From AP-15 sp963788085 (lineage in GTDB: Bacteria; Pseudomonadota; Alphaproteobacteria; ATCC43930; CGMCC-115725), in NCBI GenBank assembly GCA_963788085.1, contig CAWBFS010000017.1:62001-126000 (forward strand): 64,000 bases of DNA, in the 5' to 3' direction. The position numbers and the translations under genes were made by a program. Positions within the stretch are counted from its first letter, which is position 1. Each line of letters begins with the position of its first letter. Of this stretch, positions 36,215-43,938 are shown piece by piece. The notes beneath the pieces are model-generated. The model saw only the letters and a list, made by a program, of their open reading frames with translations, was not told the DNA's origin and did not search any database.

Positions 36215-36946
36215 ATGGATCGCAGACTATTTCTATCCTTGATGACCGGATTTGCCGCAGCGTGGCCGTCGATGGCGCGTGCGGTTGCCCGTCCGCCAAT
36301 GGCCCTGCGCCGGCTGCGCCTCGTCAACTGCCATACCGGCGAGACGTTCGATGGGGCGTACCGCAACGACCAAGGCCCGATCCCCCGGGTCATCGACGAG
36401 CTTTGTGTTTTCTTGCGCGACCACCATTCCGGCGAAAAGACGCAGATCGATGTCGGGGTCATCGATTTCCTGGCCGATGTTCTGGATTCGGTGGGCCAGA
36501 CCAAAGCCACGGTATTGTCGGCTTATCGCACGGCCGAAACCAACGCCATGCTCGCCCGCACGATGTTCGGTGTTGCCGAGCATAGTCAGCATATCGTCGG
36601 CCGCGCGCTTGATATACGTGTCGATTTAAGTCTCTCCGAGGCGATGACGAAGGCGCGCGCGATGGAGCGCGGCGGCGTTGGGTGGTATCCGCACTCCGGC
36701 TTCATCCACATCGACACTGGACCGGTGCGGAACTGGACCCTCGACGAACGCGGGCTCGACGGCCTCCTCGTGTTTGACGGCCAGCATCTGCGGATGGTCG
36801 GCAAAGCCGGCGAAGGAAATAATCGGATGCTGCTCGGCGGCGGTGCATGGCAGCCGCTGACGGTGACCGAACGGCTCGGGCTGCAGCGCCAGCTCGCGCG
36901 CGCGGAATTCCTCGCCCGCACCAGAAGCTTGCGCCTCACCCCGTGA
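36215..36946 (+). CDS. DUF882/YcbK-like M15-family peptidase
   Basis: A 243-residue exported protein. The N terminus 'MDRRLFLSLMTGFAAAWPSM' is a short twin-Arg-like or Sec signal. The DUF882 core has 'VLSAYRTAETNAML', 'AEHSQHIVGRALDI' (SxHxxGxAxDI zinc motif) and 'GGVGWYPHSGFIHIDTGPVR' (second His pair). These are the ligands of the D-Ala-D-Ala/L-Ala-D-Glu-type peptidases, so it probably acts on peptidoglycan. ATG 36215. Its end overlaps tail-to-tail with the VIT transporter gene by 11 bp. Confidence 0.85.
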   Translation: MDRRLFLSLMTGFAAAWPSMARAVARPPMALRRLRLVNCHTGETFDGAYRNDQGPIPRVIDELCVFLRDHHSGEKTQIDVGVIDFLADVLDSVGQTKATVLSAYRTAETNAMLARTMFGVAEHSQHIVGRALDIRVDLSLSEAMTKARAMERGGVGWYPHSGFIHIDTGPVRNWTLDERGLDGLLVFDGQHLRMVGKAGEGNNRMLLGGGAWQPLTVTERLGLQRQLARAEFLARTRSLRLTP

Positions 36947-38066
36947 CGGCGGCGCCGATCAGTTTGCCGACGCCGTAGGTCACGCCGGCGGCGGCGAAGC
37001 CGATCAGCAATTGACGCAGTCCGGAGAACCATATTCCGAGCCCGGTAAACAAGGTTGTGCCGGAGCCGATCAGGAACAGCGCGAATCCGCTCGCCGCGAG
37101 GCTGGCGATCACCGCCGGCGACCCCGCCAGCACAAAGAAAGGGGCGACCGGAAAGATCGCGCCGATGGCGAAGAGCAGAAAAGAGGTCCCGGCGGCGGCC
37201 CAGGCCGAACCGCCGAGCTCATCGGGGTCGATCCCGAGCTCCTCGCGCACCAGCGTGTCGAGAGCGGTTTCCTTGTTGGCGATCAGTCGTTGCGCCAGCA
37301 CTTTCGCCTGGTCCGCGGGAAGACCTTTGGCCTGATAGATCAGCGCCAGCTCTTCTTCTTCCTCCTCGGGCACCTGCTCGAGCTCGTCGGCCTCGGTCTT
37401 GATTTGCCGCTGATAGGATTCGCGGGTCGTTCTGACCGACAGCCATTCTCCCAACGCCATCGAGAAGGCGCCGGCCAACAGGCCCGCCAGACCGGTCACC
37501 AGGATCGCGTGCGGCGCAAGGTCCGCTCCGGCCACGCCCATCACGAGGCTCAGATTGGAGCACAGCCCGTCATTGGCTCCCAGCACAGCAGCGCGCAGCG
37601 CATTGCCGCCGAGGGCGCGGTGTCGGCCTTCCAGCCGCGCGATCGTCGGGCCGCTGAATGCGCCCGGCGACGGCGCCGCCAGCGCCTCGATGATGCGGGC
37701 GTGCGAGCGCTCGGCCGCGGGCAGCCCGCCGGCGACGGCTTCCGGCTGGGTGTCGTAGGTGCCGCTGTCCAGCTGCTCGAGCGTGTTGATGCTCGGCAGG
37801 ACGAAGGCCGGACCGAAACGGCGCGCCAGCCAGGCGAGCGCCCGCGTCCGGAAGCTCGGCCGCAAGCTCGGCACGCGTTGATCGATCGCCCCGATCTTGC
37901 GTTTCCAGAACTCGGCGTGCGCCTCCTCGACCGCGCCGAGGCGAGCGTAGACCTGAGCCAGCTCGGGGTTCTTCTCGGTCTGCGCCAGCGTTCGGTAGAG
38001 CGAGGCGCTGTCCACCTCCCCTTGCAGATTGGCGGTGTAGCGCTGGCGCGGATCTTCCACGGGCAT
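36936..38066 (-). CDS. Rubrerythrin-like domain fused to VIT1/CCC1 transporter
   Basis: A 376-residue membrane protein. Residues 1-150 are ferritin-like with metal-type motifs ('LQGEVDSASLYRTLAQTE', 'AVEEAHAEFWKRK', 'ERSHARIIEAL'). Residues 165-376 are a VIT1/CCC1 iron/manganese transporter domain ('LRAAVLGANDGLCSNLSLVM', 'GAFSMALGEWLSVRTTRESY', then about four more helices), with an acidic cytosolic segment 'EQVPEEEEEELALIY'. It should bind Fe/Mn and move it out of the cytosol, like MbfA-type exporters. ATG 38066 chosen because the upstream frame runs into repeats. No Irr-type ICE box is visible upstream. Confidence 0.83.
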   Translation of the reverse strand: MPVEDPRQRYTANLQGEVDSASLYRTLAQTEKNPELAQVYARLGAVEEAHAEFWKRKIGAIDQRVPSLRPSFRTRALAWLARRFGPAFVLPSINTLEQLDSGTYDTQPEAVAGGLPAAERSHARIIEALAAPSPGAFSGPTIARLEGRHRALGGNALRAAVLGANDGLCSNLSLVMGVAGADLAPHAILVTGLAGLLAGAFSMALGEWLSVRTTRESYQRQIKTEADELEQVPEEEEEELALIYQAKGLPADQAKVLAQRLIANKETALDTLVREELGIDPDELGGSAWAAAGTSFLLFAIGAIFPVAPFFVLAGSPAVIASLAASGFALFLIGSGTTLFTGLGIWFSGLRQLLIGFAAAGVTYGVGKLIGAAVTG

Positions 38067-38079
38067 CTCGCTACCAATC

Positions 38080-38270
38080 GTCATTCCCGCGCGAAATGCG
38101 GGAATCCGGGAGGACAGGCCGCAGCGGCTGCCCTGGGCCCCCGCTTTCGCGGCTGTAATCAAATCGATAGCTCCCTCCAATCGTCGCCCCCGCGAAAGCG
38201 GGGGCCAGGGCAAGTGACCGAAATCCGGGTTCCCGCTTTCGCGGGAACGACGAAAACGACAGATCTGCGG
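38080..38270. repeat. Cluster of REP-like palindromes
   Basis: Several GC-rich inverted units lie in tandem: CGTCATTCCCGC...GCGGGAATCC (38082-38110), GCCCCCGCGAAAGCGGGGGC (about 38186-38205) and GTTCCCGCTTTCGCGGGAAC (about 38229-38248). They fill the gap between the VIT transporter and the FAD dehydrogenase genes. No gene is seen here. Confidence 0.8.
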
Positions 38271-38321
38271 GGCGCCGGCGGATTTCCTGACAGCCTCTTT
38301 CGGGGGACTTGGAAGTGCATT

Positions 38322-39737
38322 TCACACGCTGACGAGTTTGCCGGGGTTCATGATGTTGGCGGGATCGAAGGTGCGCTTGACGGCGCGCATCAGCTCGATC
38401 TCGACCGGCGATTTGTAGTGGGTGATCTCGTCGCGCTTCAGGCGCCCGACGCCGTGCTCGGCGCTGATCGACCCGTGAAGCTCACGCACGACACCATGGA
38501 CCACATCGTTGAACTCCTGCCAGCGCGCGAGATAGGCCGCGGTGTCGGCGCCCTCCGGCTGGGTCAGGTTGAAGTGGATGTTGCCGTCGCCGACATGGCC
38601 GAAGGCCATCGGCCGGATGCCGGGCAGCCTCTCGGTCACCCCCGCGGTGGCGCGGATGATGAAATCGGCGACCCGGCTGACCGGTACCGAGACGTCGTGC
38701 TTGATCGAGCCCGAATAGAGCTGGGCCTCGACGATCGCCTCGCGGATTTTCCAGAGTTCCTTAGCTTGCGACCCGCTCTCGGCGATGACGCCGTCCGCGA
38801 CCAGATCTTCCTCGAGCGCCGTCTCGAGCAGCCTCTCCAACAGCGCGCGGATGCCGCTCTCGGTTTGGCTGGACGACATTTCGAGCAGGACGTACCAGGG
38901 ATGCGGCGCCGCAAGCGGATCGATGGTCCCGGTCACGTGGACCAGCGCCTGATCAAGAGCCGCGCGCGGGATCAGCTCGAAGGCGGTTAGCTGATCGGCG
39001 GTCGCGGCGCGGGCATGGGCGAAAAGCGTCATGACATCCTCCACCCTGGCGAGCCCGAGAAACGCGGTCTCGACTTCGCGCGGTTTGGGGAACAGCTTCA
39101 AGGTCGCGGCGGTGATGATCCCGAGCGTGCCTTCGCCGCCGATGAAGAGCTGCTTCAGGTCGTAGCCGGTATTGTCCTTGCGCAGGCTGCGCAGCCCGTC
39201 CCAGATCCGCCCGTCCGGGAGCACAACCTCGAGGCCCAAAGTCAGTTCGCGGGTATTGCCGTAGCGCAACACTGCGATGCCGCCGGCATTGGTCGACAAA
39301 TTGCCGCCGATCTGGCAGCTGCCCTCGGCGCCGAGGCTGAGGGGGAACAGCCGGTCGGCTTCGGCGGCCACCTGCTGTAGATGCGCCAGGATGCAGCCGG
39401 CCTCGACGGTCATCGTGAAATTGACCGGGTCGATCGCGCAAATGCGGTTCATGCGACCGAGCGCGATGACGATGTTGGACCCGTCCTCGGGGGGAACGCC
39501 GCCTCCTACAAGGCCGGTATTCCCGCCCTGCGGCACAATCGGCAGACTGGCTTCGGCGCAAATCCGTACCACCGCTGCGACCTCTGCGGTCGAAGCTGGT
39601 CGAACCACGAGCCGGGTGGCGCCGCGCCAGAGGCGCCGCGCCTCGACCAGATAAGGTTCCTGCTCCGCGGGTTCGGCGATCCAACCGCGAGGACCGACCG
39701 CCGCCTTGATCCGCTCCAGCGCCGTCTCAATATCCAT
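38322..39737 (-). CDS. FAD-binding D-2-hydroxyacid dehydrogenase (GlcD/D2HGDH-like)
   Basis: A 471-residue flavoprotein with an FAD_binding_4 domain ('PASTAEVAAVVRICAEASLP', 'PIVPQGGNTGLVGGGVP', 'GGNLSTNAGGIAVLRYGNTR') and an FAD-oxidase C-terminal domain ('MAFGHVGDGNIHFNLTQP' with metal-binding His, 'SISAEHGVGRLKRDEI'). This layout is shared by D-2-hydroxyglutarate and D-lactate dehydrogenases and GlcD. Without glcE/glcF neighbours, a D-2-hydroxyglutarate dehydrogenase is the better guess. ATG 39737 (MDIETALERI). The stop is separated from that of the VIT gene by repeats. Confidence 0.86.
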   Translation of the reverse strand: MDIETALERIKAAVGPRGWIAEPAEQEPYLVEARRLWRGATRLVVRPASTAEVAAVVRICAEASLPIVPQGGNTGLVGGGVPPEDGSNIVIALGRMNRICAIDPVNFTMTVEAGCILAHLQQVAAEADRLFPLSLGAEGSCQIGGNLSTNAGGIAVLRYGNTRELTLGLEVVLPDGRIWDGLRSLRKDNTGYDLKQLFIGGEGTLGIITAATLKLFPKPREVETAFLGLARVEDVMTLFAHARAATADQLTAFELIPRAALDQALVHVTGTIDPLAAPHPWYVLLEMSSSQTESGIRALLERLLETALEEDLVADGVIAESGSQAKELWKIREAIVEAQLYSGSIKHDVSVPVSRVADFIIRATAGVTERLPGIRPMAFGHVGDGNIHFNLTQPEGADTAAYLARWQEFNDVVHGVVRELHGSISAEHGVGRLKRDEITHYKSPVEIELMRAVKRTFDPANIMNPGKLVSV

Positions 39738-39745
39738 CCGCCCTC

Positions 39746-40829
39746 CTAAGCCTGCAGCCGCCATCGAAGTGTTTCCCCGGCGCGGAAAGGGACGACGGCA
39801 TTATCGCCTTCCCCGATGCGCTGCGGCACTATCCATGACTCTCGCCCCAAGGTAATGCGCGCTTCGTTAGGGGGGAGGCGGTAAAATTGCGGGCCGTTCA
39901 GCGACGCGAAGGCTTCGAGCCGGTCGAGCGCCCGCTCCTCCTCGAACACCTGGGTATAGATTTCGAGCGCGCAGGGTGCGGTGAAGATGCCGGCGCAGCC
40001 GCACGCCGTTTCCTTGGTTGGGAAGGCATGCGGAGCGCTGTCCGTGCCGAGGAAGAATTTCTCGTTCCCCGATGTCGCGGCTCGGCGCAGGGCCAACCGA
40101 TGCTTCTCGCGCTTGGCGATGGGCAGGCAATAGAGGTGGGGACGGATCCCGCCGGCAAAGATTGCGTTGCGGTTGATCACGAGGTGATGCGCCGTGATCG
40201 TCGCCGCCAGGTTCGGCCCGCCCGAAGTCACGTAGTCCACCGCCTCTTCGGTCGTGATGTGCTCGAGCACGATGCGTAGTTCGGGCAGGCGCCGCCGCAG
40301 TGGGTTGAGCACCCGGTCGATGAAAACCGCTTCGCGATCGAACACGTCGACCTCCGGGTCGGTCACCTCGCCATGGACCAACAGCGGCATGCCGAGCCCC
40401 GCCATGCATTCGAGCACCGGCGCTGATGCGCTCGTAATCGGTCACGCCAAAGGCCGAATTGGTGGTCGCCCGTGCGGGGTAGAGCTTGACCGCGATGAAC
40501 ATTCCCTCGTGAAAGCCGCCGGCGACCTCTTCCGGGTCGGTCGTGTCCGTCAGATAGCAGGTCATCAGCGGTGCGAAGCCCCCTCCCATTTCCTCCCCCG
40601 CGAGCGGGGGAGGGTTCGGGTGGGGCCGGAGCGCGCGGAGGATTCGCGCGTGGTAGGCCCGCGCCGTCGTTATGCTCGTCACCGGCGGCACCAAGTTGGG
40701 CATCACGATTGCACGGGCGAACTGGCGTGCGGTGTACTGGACTACCGTCGTTAGCATGTCGCCGTCGCGGAGATGGACATGCCAATCGTCCGGGCGGCGC
40801 AACCTGATAACTTCAATACCTGGTGGCAT
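39746..40829 (-). CDS. pyrC: Dihydroorotase, class II (frameshifted, with in-frame repeat insert)
   Basis: A 360-residue zinc amidohydrolase of pyrimidine synthesis. The metal His pair is in 'RRPDDWHVHLRDGDM', the carboxylated Lys in 'GMFIAVKLYPARATTNS', and further ligands in 'LVHGEVTDP', 'VLEHITTEEAV' and 'FLGTDSAPHAFPTKE'. Between 'ARILR' and 'APLMTCYLTD' the protein carries about 12 extra residues ('PHPNPPPLAGEEMGG') encoded by a REP-like palindrome (40583-40625) that E. coli PyrC lacks. A +1 insertion (CC at 40417/40418, plus strand) breaks the frame before 'LECMAGLGMPLLVHGE'. ATG 40829 is preceded by GGGAGA. Its stop is 9 bp from the start of the upstream dehydrogenase gene. Confidence 0.82.
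40583..40625. repeat. REP-like palindrome inside pyrC
   Basis: The core CCTCCCCCGCGAGCGGGGGAGG (about 40593-40614) is a GC-rich palindrome of the same kind as the intergenic repeats. It lies fully inside the pyrC coding sequence, is open in that frame and adds about a dozen residues. Confidence 0.75.
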
Positions 40830-40889
40830 CTGTTTTCTCCCGCGGACCGCTTCTGTAACACGAGCTTCAGGAATACCGCCTCGATTTTG

Positions 40890-40916
40890 ATAGCACTCTG
40901 TAGCCGAGAGTGCTAA
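40890..40916 (+). promoter_or_regulatory. CIRCE element (HrcA operator) upstream of groEL
   Basis: ATAGCACTC-N9-GAGTGCTAA matches the CIRCE consensus TTAGCACTC-N9-GAGTGCTAA with a single mismatch in the first arm and the exact 9-bp spacer. It lies 133 bp before the groEL ATG. HrcA binding would repress groEL outside heat shock; hrcA itself is not in the window. Confidence 0.92.
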
Positions 40917-41049
40917 GTTAACACGGTGAGGTGATCGCCGGTCGCCGCGCACGCGAAATAATCGGGTGCGGAGATTTCTCGAAGGCGAGGAGCGGGTATC
41001 ATCGACAGCAGCGCCGCCGCTGCGAAAACCGACTGAAAAGGAAACATTC

Positions 41050-42693
41050 ATGGCTGCTAAGGACGTACGGCTCGGCACGGATGCCCGCGAGCGGATGCTG
41101 CGCGGCATCGACACTCTCACCGATGCGGTCAGGGTGACGTTGGGGCCGAAGGGGCGCAACGTCGTTCTCGACAAGAGCTACGGCGCGCCGCGGATCACCA
41201 AGGACGGGGTCACCGTCGCTAAGGAGATCGAGCTCTCCGACAAATTCGAAAACATGGGCGCGCAGATGGTGCGCGAGGTGGCCAGCAAGACGAGCACGGT
41301 CGCCGGCGACGGCACGACGACTGCGACCATTCTCGCCCATGCGATGGTGCGCGAGGGTGTCAAGGCGGTGGCCGCGGGGATGAACCCGATGGATCTCAAG
41401 CGCGGCGTCGACATGGCTGTCAACGCCGTCGTCAAGGACATCGAGAAGCGCTCGAAAAAGGTCTCGACCAATGACGAGATCGCGCAAGTCGGCACAATCT
41501 CGGCCAATGGCGACCCCGAGATCGGCCGCATGCTCGCCGAGGCGATGAAGAAGGTCGGCAACGAGGGCGTCATCACAGTCGAGGAGGCCAAGTCGCTCGA
41601 AACCGAGCTCGACGTGGTCGAGGGAATGCAATTCGACCGCGGCTATTTGAGCCCGTATTTCATCACCAATGCCGAGAAGATGCTCGCCGAGCTCGAAGAC
41701 CCCTATATCCTCTTGCATGAGAAGAAGCTCTCCAGCCTGCAGTCGCTCCTACCGATCCTCGAAGCAGTGGTGCAGAGCGGCCGGCCCTTGCTGATCGTCG
41801 CCGAGGATATCGAAGGCGAGGCGCTCGCTACGCTCGTCGTCAATAAGCTGCGCGGCGGCCTCAAGGTGGCGGCGGTCAAGGCGCCGGGCTTTGGCGACCG
41901 CCGCAAGGCGATGCTCGAGGACATCGCGGCGCTGACCGGCGGTCAGGTGATCTCCGAAGATCTCGGCATCAAGCTCGAGAACGTTACCCTCGACATGCTC
42001 GGCCGCGCCAAGCGCGTGCGCATCGACAAGGAGAACACGACGATCATCGACGGCGCCGGAAAGAAGGAAGACATCACCGCGCGGATCAACCAGATCAAGG
42101 CGCAGATCGAGGAGACGACCTCGGATTACGACCGCGAGAAACTGCAGGAGCGATTGGCCAAGCTTGCAGGCGGCGTAGCGATCATCCGGGTCGGCGGAGG
42201 CACTGAGGTCGAGGTGAAAGAGCGCAAGGACCGCGTCGACGACGCCATGCACGCGACCAAGGCTGCGGTCGAGGAAGGCATCGTCGCCGGCGGCGGCGTG
42301 GCGCTGCTTTTTGCAAGCAAGGTTCTGGCCGCGCTCAACCCCGCCAATAACGACCAGAAGGTCGGCATCGAGATCGTCCGCAAGGCTATCCAGTCGCCGG
42401 TGCGGCAGATCGCCGAGAATTCCGGAGTTGAGGGTTCTATTGTCGTCGGCAAGCTGACCGACAAGGACGACCCGAATTTCGGCTTTGACGCACAATCGGG
42501 CGAGTACAAGGACATGGTCGCGGCCGGGATCATCGATCCGACCAAGGTGGTGCGGGTAGCACTGCAGGATGCCGCCTCGGTTGCAGGGCTGTTGATCACC
42601 ACCGAGGCGATGGTCGCCGACCGGCCGGAGCCGAAGGGCGCGCCGGGTATGCCACCTGGCGGCATGGGTGGTATGGGCGGCATGGATTACTGA
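41050..42693 (+). CDS. groL: 60-kDa chaperonin GroEL
   Basis: A 547-residue group I chaperonin that folds proteins in an ATP-driven double ring in the cytosol. It has 'VTLGPKGRNVVLDKSYGAP', the ATP motif 'AGDGTTTATILAHAM', 'GYLSPYFITNAEKM' in the apical domain and the flexible 'GGMGGMGGMDY' tail. ATG 41050 gives the canonical 'AAKDVRLGTDARERML'. No groES precedes it; pyrC is directly upstream and divergent. It is therefore likely a stand-alone paralogue, controlled by the CIRCE at 40890. Confidence 0.96.
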   Translation: MAAKDVRLGTDARERMLRGIDTLTDAVRVTLGPKGRNVVLDKSYGAPRITKDGVTVAKEIELSDKFENMGAQMVREVASKTSTVAGDGTTTATILAHAMVREGVKAVAAGMNPMDLKRGVDMAVNAVVKDIEKRSKKVSTNDEIAQVGTISANGDPEIGRMLAEAMKKVGNEGVITVEEAKSLETELDVVEGMQFDRGYLSPYFITNAEKMLAELEDPYILLHEKKLSSLQSLLPILEAVVQSGRPLLIVAEDIEGEALATLVVNKLRGGLKVAAVKAPGFGDRRKAMLEDIAALTGGQVISEDLGIKLENVTLDMLGRAKRVRIDKENTTIIDGAGKKEDITARINQIKAQIEETTSDYDREKLQERLAKLAGGVAIIRVGGGTEVEVKERKDRVDDAMHATKAAVEEGIVAGGGVALLFASKVLAALNPANNDQKVGIEIVRKAIQSPVRQIAENSGVEGSIVVGKLTDKDDPNFGFDAQSGEYKDMVAAGIIDPTKVVRVALQDAASVAGLLITTEAMVADRPEPKGAPGMPPGGMGGMGGMDY

Positions 42694-42729
42694 GCTCCAG
42701 CTGCCGGGGCTCCCAGCCAGGTGCTGGCG

Positions 42730-42936
42730 ATGAACGATGGTTGCGACGACGACAAGCTCGCCGGCGACATGATCGACGTTCACGGGAGCGAAGCGGCCAC
42801 CGTGGCGCGGGAGAATGCCCGCGCCGCGGCGCTCGCCCGTCAACCGACGCAAGCAAAATACTGGATCCGGGTGCTCGGGATCATTCAGCAGCAGCAAGCC
42901 CGCAAAGCATCGGCTATTCGGAGCTTGCTGGAGTGA
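42730..42936 (+). CDS. Small conserved hypothetical protein
   Basis: A 68-residue soluble protein, helical, with 'DMIDVHGSEAATVARENARA' followed by 'YWIRVLGIIQQQQ'. I recall similar tiny proteins in Bradyrhizobium-like genomes, all without a known function. ATG 42730 (an in-frame GTG at 42721 is possible). It overlaps the 3' end of the transglutaminase-like gene on the other strand by 23 bp. It lies 36 bp after groEL and could be co-transcribed with it. Confidence 0.65.
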   Translation: MNDGCDDDKLAGDMIDVHGSEAATVARENARAAALARQPTQAKYWIRVLGIIQQQQARKASAIRSLLE

Positions 42937-43738
42937 TCTCCTCGGTCACTACAGTAAAGCTGCTGAGCGTGTTCGGACCAAAGGTCGTGCTGATCGCGAC
43001 ATCTGCCGCATCCCGCCCGCGGGCGATCAGCACCCGGCCAATTCGCGGCATGTTGTGGCGTGCGTCAAACGTGTACCACTGACCGCCGACATAGGCTTCG
43101 AACCAGGCCGAGAAATCCATGGGCGCATCCGAGACTGGCACCCCGATATCGCCCAGATAACCGGTGCAGTACCGCGCCGGGATGTTCATGCAGCGACAGA
43201 ACGCGACCGCCAAATGGGCGAAATCCCGGCAGACGCCGGTCCGATCGCAGTAAGCTTCCCACGCCGTCCTGGTAGGACGGGCGTGTTCGTAGCCGAATGC
43301 AATGTGCCGGTGAACGTAATCGCAGATGGCCTGGACACGGGCCCAGCCGAGCGGCGTATTGCCGAACAGCGACCATGCGATGTCGGACAGCCGGTCGGTC
43401 TCGCAATAGCGGCTGCCGAGCAGGAACACCAAGGCTTCGTCGGGCAGATCCTCCACTGCGTGCTGCGGTGCCTCGCTGGCGATCACATCGGGTTCGCCCA
43501 TGTCTTTGACAATCCCGCGGGCAGAGAGCTTGGTTTTTCCAGCCGGTGCCACAATCCGATTGCACCAGTTACCAAAGCCGTCTCGATAGGCGCGGATCGG
43601 GATCGAGGGGCTGGTCACGAGGTAATCCGGCACCACCATGTCGGATATGCGCGTATAGTGGACGTTCAACATCAGCAGCATCGGCGTCGGCTGCGGACAA
43701 TCATAGACCAGTTCGTATCCGACCCTGATCTGCATCAT
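42914..43738 (-). CDS. Transglutaminase-like cysteine peptidase family protein
   Basis: A 274-residue protein with the bacterial transglutaminase-like core. The catalytic Cys is in 'DRTGVCRDFAHLAVAFCRCM', followed by 'PMDFSAWFEAYVGGQWYTFD' and 'DARHNMPRIGRVLIARGRDA'; the usual HxW His near the second motif reads Ser-Ala-Trp, so the catalytic His is uncertain (possibly the one in 'DARHN'). The N-terminal beta-rich part begins 'MMQIRVGYELVYDCPQPTPM'. Such proteins are probably cytosolic peptidases or amidases. ATG 43738 or 43735; the longer frame is not supported. Confidence 0.8.
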   Translation of the reverse strand: MMQIRVGYELVYDCPQPTPMLLMLNVHYTRISDMVVPDYLVTSPSIPIRAYRDGFGNWCNRIVAPAGKTKLSARGIVKDMGEPDVIASEAPQHAVEDLPDEALVFLLGSRYCETDRLSDIAWSLFGNTPLGWARVQAICDYVHRHIAFGYEHARPTRTAWEAYCDRTGVCRDFAHLAVAFCRCMNIPARYCTGYLGDIGVPVSDAPMDFSAWFEAYVGGQWYTFDARHNMPRIGRVLIARGRDAADVAISTTFGPNTLSSFTVVTEEITPASSE

Positions 43739-43938
43739 TGCTATTTCCCTCCGGTTTGTAGTCGCCGGGCGATCACCAACGATGGCAAGCAGCAGCCCTG
43801 GTGCACGAATAAGAGCGCAAGAGGCGTCACATCGGGAACCCCGTTTCGAGTGGCGATGTTCCGGTAGATCCTTTACATCGTAGCGCCTTCTATAAATTGC
43901 TGGCGGGAGGCCGAGCGGCGGGCAGGCAGGAGAACCCG

